A stretch of 64,000 nt of DNA, taken from Acinetobacter geminorum (GTDB lineage Bacteria > Pseudomonadota > Gammaproteobacteria > Pseudomonadales > Moraxellaceae). The translations under genes and the position numbers were made by a program. The stretch covers positions 1 to 64,000 of the forward strand of contig NZ_JABELE010000001.1 in assembly GCF_013009345.1 (NCBI RefSeq). Reading direction: 5' to 3'. The notes beneath the pieces were generated by a model, which saw only the letters and a list, made by a program, of their open reading frames with translations, was not told the DNA's origin and did no database searches. Of the stretch, positions 42,654 to 51,527 are shown in pieces (within the stretch, counting starts at the first letter, position 1; every line of letters begins with the position of its first letter).

Positions 42654-44753
42654 ATGTTATTAAAGCAAATACTGGCGTTCCGCCCGAGTAGGCTTGATCT
42701 GATCTTTGCCTTAAAAACATTTATTGCCGGAATGTTGGCACTATTTGTTTCATTTGAATTAGATCTGATTAACCCGATGTGGTCGATTGGTACGGTCCTG
42801 ATTATTGCCAATCCATATTCAGGAATGGTGTCCTCTAAATGTGTCTATCGGGTGGTAGGGACAATTGGTGGAGCTGTGATTGCCTTAACTCTAACACCAC
42901 ATTTAATTAATACACCTTGGATATTTACCGTGGTGTTATCGTTGTGGGTGGGTTTTGCGCTTTATGTGTCGTTACTTGATCGTACTCCACGTAGTTATGC
43001 TTTTATGCTGGCGGGTTACTCGACAGCCATGATCGTCTTCAATGCGATTACCTATATTGATCAATACAATATATTCGATATTGCTTTAGCTCGGGTTATA
43101 GAAATTTCGATTGGCGTGATTTCAAGTGCAGTGGTTTCTGCCACGATTCTTCCAATGCATATTGGCTCAGCAATTAAACAGCGGGTGATAAAAGCCCTAA
43201 AAGATACAGAAAATCTGTTTGCTAATTTATTAAATACAGATTCGCAGCAGAACAATACCCAGCTTTTGGCTGCCATTACTCGCGACACCACAGATATTCA
43301 TGCCTTGGCAGTACATTTGAGTTATGAAAAGGGTGAACTGCATGGCATGACCAAACCCTTGCAGGAAATGCTTCATCAAATCTCAATGGTGGTCGCTAAT
43401 CTAGTCGCTTTATCTGAGCGTATCAAGCAGCTCCAAGAACTTAGATTTATCGAGACTCATGCAGAAAAACTGCAACAGCTTTCAGCTCATGTTGTACAGT
43501 TTTTAGAGCAAAAAGATCTGATTATTGATGAAAATATTTTGCAGTTGCCTGATGATTTTGAAAGTGATTTTGCAAGTTTGATGGAATCGGCTTCTACACA
43601 TCAACAAGTTTTGGTTGCAGCTATGAAAATGGATGTGCGCCATTTCATTAGCAATGTGTTGGCCGTTAAAGTTTTGTGGCAGCGAATTCAGCAAGGTAAT
43701 AAAGAAATTCCTGACAACATTACCCCAATGACGACCAAATATCCAAGTTTGCACCGTGACCATGGTGTGGCGATACGGGGCGGTATTAGTGCAGTTCTTA
43801 TTACATTTATTGTGACTGGGGTCTGGATTGTTTCGGGATGGAAAGCTGGATTTATGATGGCACAAATGGGTGCAGTAACCGCCTGTATTTTAACGGCCTT
43901 AGATAACCCCGTTCCGGTTCTGCGTATTTTTATCTGGGGTAGTATTGCTTCAGCCGTTTTAGTTTTCATTTATGCGTTTGGTATTTTTCCACATGTCACA
44001 ACTTTTTGGGAACTTGGACTGGTTTTATTACCGATGTTCTTATTCGCAGTGTCTATGATGGCTAACCAGATGCTAATGCCAGTAGGAATGGTTTTGGGTA
44101 TTAATACCATGATGGGGCTAAACCTGCACAATGCTTATAGCATGGATGCGGTGTCTTATCTTGATAGTTCATTTGCCATGATCTTAGGTGTTTTAGTGTC
44201 TTTGATTGTCATTGATGTTGTTCGTGCCATGTCACCAGACACGAGTGCCAGCCGTATTTTAGCCTTGCATTACCGTGCCATGCGACAAGCGATCTACCTG
44301 CCATATGGTCTTGATTTTAAAGTTCATCTACGCAGTATGTTAGATCGGATTGGGATTCTGAACAGCAAAATGGTGCAATCGGATGAGATTAAAGCCTCAA
44401 TTCAACAAGCACTAATTGAGTCGAGTAGTATTGTTGATTTAAGCCGATTACAAGAGTTGGCTAATCAGTTTCCTCAAACATCCGAACTCACTCAGCATAT
44501 TGGTGATTTGCAACAAAATCTGGATGAGCTGTTTAGAGCTAAAGAAAATGACGGAAACGATACGACAGTTTTAGTAGAGAAAATCTACCGAGCATTATTT
44601 GAATTAAAACAGCTTGCTTCAAATGTTGAAGATATGACTATACGACAAAGACTACTCATTTCACTGAACAATATTGCTTATAGCATGTGCCATGTTTCAT
44701 CAGAGCAAATGAATGAAAGCAGCACCCTAAGAGGAGCCACAGCAAATGGGTGA
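42654..44753 (+). CDS. aaeB: FUSC/AaeB-like aromatic acid exporter subunit
   Basis: 699 residues with two groups of membrane helices (about residues 15-175 and 375-525) separated by a long soluble region, the layout of FUSC-domain AaeB transporters. Sequence marks include AFRPSRLDLIFALKTFIAG at the start, NPMWSIGTVLIIANPYSGM and the repeat AIRGGISAVLITFIVTGVWIV in the second half. AaeB works with AaeA and AaeX to expel p-hydroxybenzoic and related acids. The next gene starts inside its last codons (8-base overlap). Confidence 0.88.
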   Translation: MLLKQILAFRPSRLDLIFALKTFIAGMLALFVSFELDLINPMWSIGTVLIIANPYSGMVSSKCVYRVVGTIGGAVIALTLTPHLINTPWIFTVVLSLWVGFALYVSLLDRTPRSYAFMLAGYSTAMIVFNAITYIDQYNIFDIALARVIEISIGVISSAVVSATILPMHIGSAIKQRVIKALKDTENLFANLLNTDSQQNNTQLLAAITRDTTDIHALAVHLSYEKGELHGMTKPLQEMLHQISMVVANLVALSERIKQLQELRFIETHAEKLQQLSAHVVQFLEQKDLIIDENILQLPDDFESDFASLMESASTHQQVLVAAMKMDVRHFISNVLAVKVLWQRIQQGNKEIPDNITPMTTKYPSLHRDHGVAIRGGISAVLITFIVTGVWIVSGWKAGFMMAQMGAVTACILTALDNPVPVLRIFIWGSIASAVLVFIYAFGIFPHVTTFWELGLVLLPMFLFAVSMMANQMLMPVGMVLGINTMMGLNLHNAYSMDAVSYLDSSFAMILGVLVSLIVIDVVRAMSPDTSASRILALHYRAMRQAIYLPYGLDFKVHLRSMLDRIGILNSKMVQSDEIKASIQQALIESSSIVDLSRLQELANQFPQTSELTQHIGDLQQNLDELFRAKENDGNDTTVLVEKIYRALFELKQLASNVEDMTIRQRLLISLNNIAYSMCHVSSEQMNESSTLRGATANG

Positions 44754-44952
44754 GTTTAATGTTTATGGTATTTATGTGCCTTCTTTGCTCGTTCAAGCAC
44801 TCTTGGCATATATCTGTTTCCGTGGGTTAAGTCCTTTAACAAATAAGTTGATTGCACAAGGCTGGATTGCATTACCTAGTATTTTTAATTTGTGTTTTTA
44901 CCTCTTATTACTTTTGGTAATACATCAAATTTTTGTTGGGGTCGGTGCGTAG
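44746..44952 (+). CDS. aaeX: DUF1656/AaeX-like small membrane protein
   Basis: 68 residues, two membrane segments. NVYGIYVPSLLVQALLAYIC is the usual N terminus of the DUF1656 family (AaeX), which accompanies AaeA/AaeB pumps in inner membranes. Overlaps the aaeB-like gene by eight bases and precedes the HlyD-type gene. Confidence 0.9.
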   Translation: MGEFNVYGIYVPSLLVQALLAYICFRGLSPLTNKLIAQGWIALPSIFNLCFYLLLLLVIHQIFVGVGA

Positions 44953-44991
44953 AGATGTTTGCGAAATTAAAGATTGAGTTAGGTGAGTGAA

Positions 44992-45993
44992 ATGAATCAG
45001 GTGGATTTGAAAAAAGTCATCCGTCCAGTAATTTTGATTGTCGCATTAATGGTGGCGGTCTATACCATTGTGCATTTATGGAATTACTATAATGCGGCAC
45101 CGTGGACGCGGGATGGTCGAGTTCGTGGTGACGTTATTCAAGTATCTTCGGATGTCGCGGGGCTTGTGACAGAAGTATTGGTTCAAGATAACCAGACTGT
45201 AAAAAAAGGTCAGGTGCTCTTTAAAATTGATGTTTCTCGCCGCGCTTTAGACGTAGAGCAAGCAAAATCTGATTTAGCAAAAGCAAATGCAGCCTTTGCA
45301 CAAGCGCAAGCTGGTTTAGCACAAGCAAAAGCGAACCTGATTAAATCGGATACGAATATTAAGTTAGCCGAGAAAAACGCAAGCCGCTATTCAAACCTCA
45401 TGGATGGCGCTATCTCTAAACAAGAACAAGATCAAGTTTTCGCAACACGTGATCAATCTCACGCTGAACATGAGCAACTCCAAGCTGCTATTCAACAAGC
45501 CGAAGCAACTGTTAAGCAACAACAGGCTCTGATTGAGGCGGCAACGAGCAACTTGCATTTGGCCGAGCTTAATATGCATCGTGCTGCGGTAATTGCTCCA
45601 GCTGATGGTACTTTATCTAACTTTGATATGCGCCCAGGTAACTATGTTCAAGTTGGTCAGGCTGTTGCGGCACTACTTGACCGTAAACAACTCTATGTTG
45701 TGGGCTATTTTGAAGAGACGAAGTTAAACCGTATTCATGTCGGCGATCAGGCCAGTGTACAGTTAATGGGTGATAGCCAGAAAATTAAAGGCCATGTACA
45801 GGGTATTGCATCGGGTATTGAAGATCGTGAACGCTCAAGCAGCTCTAATCTTCTTGCCAATGTAAACCCAACCTTTAGCTGGGTTCGTCTAGCGCAACGT
45901 GTGCCTGTGAAAATCGTATTAGATGAAACACCAAAAAACCAGCTTGCTTTTGTCTCTGGACGTACGGCAACTGTGCATATTATCGAGAAATAA
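44992..45993 (+). CDS. aaeA: HlyD-family periplasmic adaptor (AaeA-like)
   Basis: 333 residues from ATG 44992, with AGGTGAG just before it; an in-frame GTG at 44983 lies inside that ribosome site. One N-terminal membrane anchor (IRPVILIVALMVAVYTIVHL), then the biotinyl-lipoyl half motif DVIQVSSDVAGLVTEVLVQDNQ, a long coiled-coil hairpin rich in A/Q/K (about residues 85-190), the second lipoyl half (VIAPADGTLSNFDMRPGNYV) and a beta-barrel domain. It links the AaeB-like pump to the outer membrane. Last gene of the operon. Confidence 0.9.
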   Translation: MNQVDLKKVIRPVILIVALMVAVYTIVHLWNYYNAAPWTRDGRVRGDVIQVSSDVAGLVTEVLVQDNQTVKKGQVLFKIDVSRRALDVEQAKSDLAKANAAFAQAQAGLAQAKANLIKSDTNIKLAEKNASRYSNLMDGAISKQEQDQVFATRDQSHAEHEQLQAAIQQAEATVKQQQALIEAATSNLHLAELNMHRAAVIAPADGTLSNFDMRPGNYVQVGQAVAALLDRKQLYVVGYFEETKLNRIHVGDQASVQLMGDSQKIKGHVQGIASGIEDRERSSSSNLLANVNPTFSWVRLAQRVPVKIVLDETPKNQLAFVSGRTATVHIIEK

Positions 45994-46022
45994 AAAAGGA
46001 AGGCTTTAGCCTTCCTTTTTAA
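45993..46022. terminator. Bidirectional terminator between aaeA-like gene and ruvX
   Basis: GGAAGGCT (45998-46005) pairs with AGCCTTCC (46008-46015), with A run before and T run after. Confidence 0.92.
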
Positions 46023-46024
46023 TA

Positions 46025-46465
46025 TTACGGGGTTAAACCGACCGGATTTCGATACCAACTCTGAATGAGTAAGGCGGCTGCAAAACTATCTGCAGAAAGT
46101 TTTTTTGCTCGACCTTGCTCTTGGTAGAAACCGAGTTCTTCTCGTGCTTCACGTGTAGTTAAACGCTCATCTACCATTAATGTTTCAATATTGGTTTGAT
46201 GGCGTAAACGTCTCGCAAATTTGCGAGCACGTGTAGAAAGTTCTGACTCGCTATCATCCATATTCAAAGGCAAACCAACCAAAAATAGATCAGGTTGCCA
46301 TTCTTTCACGATTTTTAAGAGTTGATCCCAGTTTGGAATTCCATCTTTCATCACAAATAGAGGGAGAGGATTGGCACTTTCAATTGAAGACTGACCAATT
46401 GCCATTCCCATTTTTTGAGTACCAAAGTCAAAAGCCATAATCGATTTTGATTGTGTTTCGGTCAT
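46025..46465 (-). CDS. ruvX: Putative pre-16S rRNA nuclease / Holliday junction resolvase YqgF
   Basis: 146 residues, the RNase H-fold YqgF/RuvX family. MAFDFGTQKMGMAIG carries the first catalytic aspartate, LFLVGLPLNMDDSESELS the conserved central motif, and TLMVDERLTTREA the glutamate. In E. coli YqgF processes 16S rRNA precursor ends. Its start overlaps the yqgE stop by one base, the standard yqgE-yqgF pair. Confidence 0.95.
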   Translation of the reverse strand: MTETQSKSIMAFDFGTQKMGMAIGQSSIESANPLPLFVMKDGIPNWDQLLKIVKEWQPDLFLVGLPLNMDDSESELSTRARKFARRLRHQTNIETLMVDERLTTREAREELGFYQEQGRAKKLSADSFAAALLIQSWYRNPVGLTP

Positions 46466-47019
46466 TAAGCATGTCCGATTTCAGATGCTAACCATGCACG
46501 ATCTACACCGATCTTTTTATAAGCTGCATCCCAACGATCGTCATAAGGCAGGTTAAAAATCAGATCCATATCCGCATCACAAATGAGCCAGTCACCGCGT
46601 GTAATTTCATCTTCTAACTGATTTTTACCCCAGCTCGCATAACCTAAAGCAATTTGATATCGACCAACACCTTCATTATGGGCAATCGCATCAAGAATAT
46701 CTTTACTGGTGGTAATACAAACATTTTCACCTACAGCGATAGATGAATGCCATGTCGGTTGTCCAGTATGAAGAACGAATCCAGCCTCGGGACGTAATGG
46801 CCCACCTTGTAAAACCACATGTGGATTTACATTATCTGCTTCAATGTCGAGATCATTGAGTAATTCTTTAATTTGAATGCCGGAAGGGCGGTTAATAATA
46901 ATGCCTTGAGCACCTTCTTCATCATGACGGGCAAGATAAATTACAGTGTTTGCGAAAAAGTCATCTGCCATTTCTGGCGGGGCAATCAGACAACGGTGAG
47001 TCAGATATTGTTTGGTCAC
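46465..47019 (-). CDS. yqgE: UPF0301/DUF179 protein YqgE (AlgH family)
   Basis: 184 residues. The AlgH family pattern is clear: HRCLIAPPEMADDFFANTVIYL at the N terminus, EGAQGIIINRPSG, and RYQIALGYASWGKNQLEDEI. Function is still uncertain in the field. It is coupled to ruvX by a one-base overlap. Confidence 0.95.
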   Translation of the reverse strand: MTKQYLTHRCLIAPPEMADDFFANTVIYLARHDEEGAQGIIINRPSGIQIKELLNDLDIEADNVNPHVVLQGGPLRPEAGFVLHTGQPTWHSSIAVGENVCITTSKDILDAIAHNEGVGRYQIALGYASWGKNQLEDEITRGDWLICDADMDLIFNLPYDDRWDAAYKKIGVDRAWLASEIGHA

Positions 47020-47144
47020 CTAAGCGGTTCTCCCTCAAAAAATGTCACTAGAGGGTCTCTCGACCCTTTTATCTATATAGGTTCTTTTTATCAACATACA
47101 AGAGTTAATCGGTTTTCGCCAATCTTTTTCTCTCATTTTCTTTA

Positions 47145-48812
47145 TTAATTTGAAGAAGCCTGAAATTTAAGTTGGCGTAATTGTTTAGCGTGTTGCAAGG
47201 TTGTTTCATTAATTTCAACACCGCCTGACATGCGTGCTAACTCAGAAATAATTTGATTTTCATCAAGTTGTACAATGGTACTGCTGGCTGGATCAGTTTG
47301 TTGTTTCTTCACTAATAAATGCTGATCTGACTGAGCAGCAACTTGTGCTTGGTGAGTAATACATAAAAGTTGAACATGTTGGGCTAGGTCAGCAAGTAAA
47401 CGTCCCACAACTTCTGCGGTTCCACCACTAATCCCGACATCAATTTCATCAAACACTAACACTTCTGCTTCGGTTTTTTCAGCGTTCATCACTTGCATGA
47501 CAAGTGCAATACGTGAAAGTTCACCACCTGAAGCTACTCGTGCTAATGGTTGTGGAGGAATACCCTTATTGGCAGTAAATAATAGTTGAATAAAGCTTAA
47601 GCCTTCAGCTGTAGGTTGCTCTAGTGGTTCAAACTTAAACTCAAAATGTGCCTCTGGCAGTGCTAAAGGTTTAACTTGTTCGGTTAATTGTTTAGCAAGT
47701 GGGGCAGCAGCTTCACGACGAATATGATCTAAATGCTGAGCTTTCTCTAAGAACTCCTCATGTGACTTTTCAACTTGTTCTGCCAGTGTTTCTGGGTCTT
47801 CAAGTTGATGCAATTGCTCAAGCTCACTTTGCCAAGCTTCATATTCTTCTTTAAGCGTTTCTGGTTGAGTTCGGTATTTACGTGCTAAACGATGGAAAAC
47901 TTCAAGTTTAGAGTTGAGCTCTTCCATTCGTTCTGGATCAAAACTTTGTCGATCAATAAATTGACGCAAGTTTGCCGTTGCATCATCTATTTCACTTTGA
48001 GCATTCAGTAAAGAATTATAAATCTCGGAAAGTTGTTCGCTGCGGCCCGAGTGGGATTCTAATCTGCGAATAATCGAAGACATTTCTTGAGTAATGTTTT
48101 GCTCAGCTTCATCTAATACATTTAAGCTATAGCTACAGTCTTGCATGATATGTTCATGATGACTGAGGCGATCGAACTCTTGCTCAATTTCTTTATAGTC
48201 AGTTTGAATGACCTCTTCGAGTTCTTCAATTTGATGCTCTAAAGTGCCAATACGTTGTAGTCGGGTTGCTTGTGCATCTAAGGCTGCTTGATGCAAACGG
48301 ATGGTACGTTGCCATGTGCTATAGGCTTCACGTACATCGTTCGCTTCAACATAAAAATTGTTATAACGGTCTAGCCAATGCTTTGGATAAGGCGGTTCAA
48401 GCAGCTGCTGCTGGCTGTGCTGACTATAGAGCTGAACCAGCAAACGGCCTAACTCTTTGAGTTCAGAGAGACTGCTCGGGCGACCATTAACCCATGCTTT
48501 GCTGCGTCCAGTTGCGAAAATCACACGACGTAAATGGATTTCCCCAGAATCATCATCTAGCTCGTGGTCTTGGAGCCATTTTGCTTCAGGACTATTATTT
48601 TGATAGGTAAAAACAGCGGTAATATCCGCTTTGTCCGAACCATAACGGACATAATTTGTATCTGTACGTTCCCCTAGGCAGGCAGAGAGTGCATCCAGTA
48701 ATAATGATTTTCCGGCACCTGTTTCGCCTGTTAGAACATTAAATCCTTGTTCTATATCAATAGCCAAATGATCAGCTAATGCAAAATTAATTAAAGTTAA
48801 ATGTGTGAGCAT
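47145..48812 (-). CDS. recN: DNA repair protein RecN
   Basis: 555 residues from ATG 48812, giving the standard start MLTHLTLINFALADHL; a TTG at 48824 would add four. RecN is an SMC-like ATPase used in double-strand break repair. Walker A is NVLTGETGAGKSLLLDAL near residue 33, the long coiled-coil arms fill residues 160-360, the ABC signature is ARVASGGELSRIALVMQVM and the Walker B is VLVFDEIDVGISGGTA. A promoter -10-like CATAAT (48838-48833 on the minus strand) followed by TTGGCGCG stands just upstream. Confidence 0.96.
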   Translation of the reverse strand: MLTHLTLINFALADHLAIDIEQGFNVLTGETGAGKSLLLDALSACLGERTDTNYVRYGSDKADITAVFTYQNNSPEAKWLQDHELDDDSGEIHLRRVIFATGRSKAWVNGRPSSLSELKELGRLLVQLYSQHSQQQLLEPPYPKHWLDRYNNFYVEANDVREAYSTWQRTIRLHQAALDAQATRLQRIGTLEHQIEELEEVIQTDYKEIEQEFDRLSHHEHIMQDCSYSLNVLDEAEQNITQEMSSIIRRLESHSGRSEQLSEIYNSLLNAQSEIDDATANLRQFIDRQSFDPERMEELNSKLEVFHRLARKYRTQPETLKEEYEAWQSELEQLHQLEDPETLAEQVEKSHEEFLEKAQHLDHIRREAAAPLAKQLTEQVKPLALPEAHFEFKFEPLEQPTAEGLSFIQLLFTANKGIPPQPLARVASGGELSRIALVMQVMNAEKTEAEVLVFDEIDVGISGGTAEVVGRLLADLAQHVQLLCITHQAQVAAQSDQHLLVKKQQTDPASSTIVQLDENQIISELARMSGGVEINETTLQHAKQLRQLKFQASSN

Positions 48813-48926
48813 AAACGCATCCAACGCGCCAAATTATGGGTTAAAGATAGAGAAGTTTTGAATTTGCTACAAGTGATCTATTATTCTAACTGAAATTATA
48901 GAACAGCAAGATTGTGGATATTTACA

Positions 48927-50236
48927 ATGAAAAAAACATTAAGCTTACCGAAACCACCAATAGGGATGATCAACCGCCATAAAAAAAATAATCCTGCGGA
49001 AATGAATAAAATTTTAAATCAGCATTTTAATGCATTTAAACAAGCCGCAGCACAAGGGAATTATGCCAAAGCTTATCAACAGTTAAACAAGCTGTTAATT
49101 TGATTCCCAAGCATGCTGGCGCCTTATCAGATTTAGCTTATACCGAATTGCGCTTAGGCCGTTATAACGATGCCTATCAACATTATTTACAAGCGATTCA
49201 AGCAAGTGGAGCTAACGTAAATACAAATTTATATGATGGACTCACAGAAGTTTGTCATCATTTAAAGAAAAAAGAAGAAACAATCAAATTTGGACGTTTG
49301 GCAATTGCAACCAAAAAAGAACTAGCGAAGAGCGAACCTGTTTTGGCAATTCCAGATCAGGTACCACCAACCTTTAGTGCAAACCCTCAAGAAAATATTA
49401 TTGCTTTTTCATTGTTTGGGGCAAACCCTCGCTATTGTGAAACCTCTATTTTAAATATTCAGTTAGCCAAACAAATTTATCCTGAATGGACGTGTCGCTT
49501 TTATGTCGATGATACGGTGCCAGTACTGGTGCAACAGCGTTTAAAAGAGAAGGGCGCGCAAGTTATTCAGGTTACAGATTCTCAAAAACAGCTATCTGGT
49601 CTGTTCTGGCGCTTTTTGGTAATGGATGATCCGACAATTAAGCGTTTTCTGATACGTGATGCCGACTCCATTGTCTCGCACCGCGAAAAAGCAGCTGTAG
49701 ATGCTTGGCTCAAGAGTGATAAATGGTTTCACTTAATGCGTGATAATTATTCTCATACTGAGTTAATTTTGGCTGGAATGTGGGGCGGGTGTACAGGGAT
49801 TTTTCATAATATTGAAGCACATATCAGGGATTATGTTGCCACCGGACGTTATCTCGATAATCGGGTGATGGATCAACATTATTTGCGCTATTGTATTTGG
49901 CCAACTTTAAAACAAAGTGTGCTTATACACGATAGTCAGCAATTTGATTCAGATGCTATCGATTTTCCAGCTTATGATCTGGCGTTAATGCAAAACGACA
50001 GTGAAAATTTTCATGTAGGAATGAATGACGGTTCACCAATAATTACTACAGCAGTTGCCCATCCAACTGCACAAAGAGTATGTTGGATACTTCTAGATGA
50101 AAATCAGGTCGAAGTTTGCAGATACGATGCAATTGTGTCGAGTAGTCGAAATATTGAGATTAACTTACCTAATGCTTTTGCCAAAAAAATTCAGGCACAG
50201 CAGTGGAAATTACAAGTCTATCCGTATGAAAACTGA
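48927..50236 (+). pseudogene. TPR/glycosyltransferase-like gene interrupted by one frameshift
   Basis: The coding sequence starts at ATG 48927 (MKKTLSLPKPPIGMINRHKK), runs to a stop at about 49103, and continues in the -1 frame to TAA 50236. The join falls within 49083-49091: reading QQLN in the first frame and QAVNLIPKHAGALSDLAYTE in the second gives an unbroken TPR helix, so one base seems missing in the AAAC run. Two TPRs (up to about residue 110) precede a domain with FSLFGANPRYC, CRFYVDDTVP and RFLIRDADS, whose D-A-D recalls the DxD of glycosyltransferases. Either it is a recent pseudogene, a sequencing slip, or uses frameshifting. Confidence 0.75.
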
Positions 50237-50312
50237 TTGATTAGTTATTTAGGCACAATTAAACTACATTCATCATAATTTATATAAATACGGCATTATC
50301 TGGAGAGTGTAC

Positions 50313-50639
50313 ATGAGTTCAACCCAATTTGATCATGTAACGGTCATCAAAAAATCAAACGTTTATTTTGGTGGAGCATGTATCAGCCATACTGTGCAAT
50401 TTGAAGATGGAACGAAGAAAACACTAGGTGTTATTTTGCCGACTGAGCAAGCTTTAACTTTTGAAACTCATGTTCCTGAGCGTATGGAAATTATTTCAGG
50501 TGAATGCCGCGTAACAATTGCGGACAGTAATGAAAGTGAGTTGTTCCGTGCAGGCCAATCATTTTATGTGCCTGGTAATAGTCTTTTTAAAATCGAAACT
50601 GATGAAGTGCTTGATTACGTGTGCCATTTAGAAGGCTAA
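50313..50639 (+). CDS. ppnP: Pyrimidine/purine nucleoside phosphorylase PpnP (YaiE)
   Basis: 108 residues from ATG 50313, which follows GGAGAG by 5 bases; a GTG at 50307 would add two. Cupin-fold DUF1255/YaiE family with NVYFGGACISHTVQFEDGTKKTLGV, VPERMEIISGECRVTI and GQSFYVPGNSLFKIE. PpnP cleaves several nucleosides with phosphate in E. coli. Single gene with its own terminator. Confidence 0.92.
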   Translation: MSSTQFDHVTVIKKSNVYFGGACISHTVQFEDGTKKTLGVILPTEQALTFETHVPERMEIISGECRVTIADSNESELFRAGQSFYVPGNSLFKIETDEVLDYVCHLEG

Positions 50640-50676
50640 GAAATTCCTATTCAAATCGGGTACACTATGCCCAAAG

Positions 50677-50715
50677 AAATCCTGTGAAGTTGGCTTTGCA
50701 GGATTTTTATTTTTT
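50677..50715 (+). terminator. Terminator after ppnP
   Basis: AAATCCTG (50677-50684) pairs with CAGGATTT (50699-50706), then a T-rich tail. Confidence 0.85.
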
Positions 50716-50741
50716 TGCTCAAACGTTGTTAGAGGTCATGC

Positions 50742-51491
50742 ATGGCAAAACCGGAATATTATTATGGCGTTCATTCAGTGGAGTCATTGTTAGAACTTGA
50801 GCCGGAACGTGTGCTAACCCTGTTTACTTTAAAAGGACGGGATGACCAGCGTTTGCAAAAGATTTTGCAATTGGCAGAGCCTTTTGGAATTAGTGTACAA
50901 AAAGCAAGCCGTGATAGTCTCGAAAAGCTTGCAGGTCTACCGTTTCATCAAGGTGTGGTTGCAGCAGTACGTCCGCATCCGACTTTAAATGAAAAAGATC
51001 TAGATCAGATCTTGGCTGAAACCCCAGATGCTTTATTGCTGGCATTAGATCAGGTGACAGACCCGCATAACTTAGGAGCCTGCATTCGTACCGCAGCTGC
51101 AATGGGTGTGCAAGCGGTGATTGTACCTCGTGATCGTTCGGCAAGTTTAACCCCAACAGCTCGTAAAGTTGCAGCGGGTGGAGCTGAGAAAGTTAAATTC
51201 ATCCAAGTAACAAACTTGGCTCGTACATTAGCCCATCTCAAAGAGACGACTCATACACGTGTGATTGGCACTATGCTTGATGAAAGTGCAATGCCAATTC
51301 AAAAATGTGATTTCGCGGGTCCCGTCGTGATCGTGATGGGAGCAGAAGATACGGGTTTACGCCCAATTACACAGGCACAGTGTGATCATAAAGTTTATAT
51401 TCCGATGTCTGGAAATTTACAAAGCCTAAATGTGAGTGTGGCAACGGGTATGGCACTTTATGAGGCTTGTCGTCAGCGTTCTGAGGTATAA
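50742..51491 (+). CDS. rlmB: 23S rRNA (guanosine-2'-O-)-methyltransferase RlmB
   Basis: 249 residues. SpoU/TrmH-family knot methyltransferase that modifies G2251 of 23S rRNA using S-adenosylmethionine. The N-terminal substrate domain (residues 1-75, YYYGVHSVESLLE) precedes the knot with motif 1 DQVTDPHNLGACIRTAAAMG, motif 2 VVIVMGAEDTGLRP and motif 3 IPMSGNLQSLNVSVATGMAL. ATG 50742 is preceded by AGAGG. Confidence 0.96.
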   Translation: MAKPEYYYGVHSVESLLELEPERVLTLFTLKGRDDQRLQKILQLAEPFGISVQKASRDSLEKLAGLPFHQGVVAAVRPHPTLNEKDLDQILAETPDALLLALDQVTDPHNLGACIRTAAAMGVQAVIVPRDRSASLTPTARKVAAGGAEKVKFIQVTNLARTLAHLKETTHTRVIGTMLDESAMPIQKCDFAGPVVIVMGAEDTGLRPITQAQCDHKVYIPMSGNLQSLNVSVATGMALYEACRQRSEV

Positions 51492-51527
51492 TCTAGCTGC
51501 CTTTCTAGTTTTGTAAGCAGTCTTGAT

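Noticed and set aside
42654..43969. Minus-strand frames inside the aaeB-like gene
   Set aside because: Antisense shadows of a well-supported membrane protein gene.
49083..49091. Programmed -1 frameshift at GTTAAACAAG as the main explanation for the split gene
   Set aside because: The P-site codon TTA would have to re-pair with GTT, which is poor, and AAC is a weak slippery codon in bacteria. A one-base loss is simpler; kept only as an alternative.
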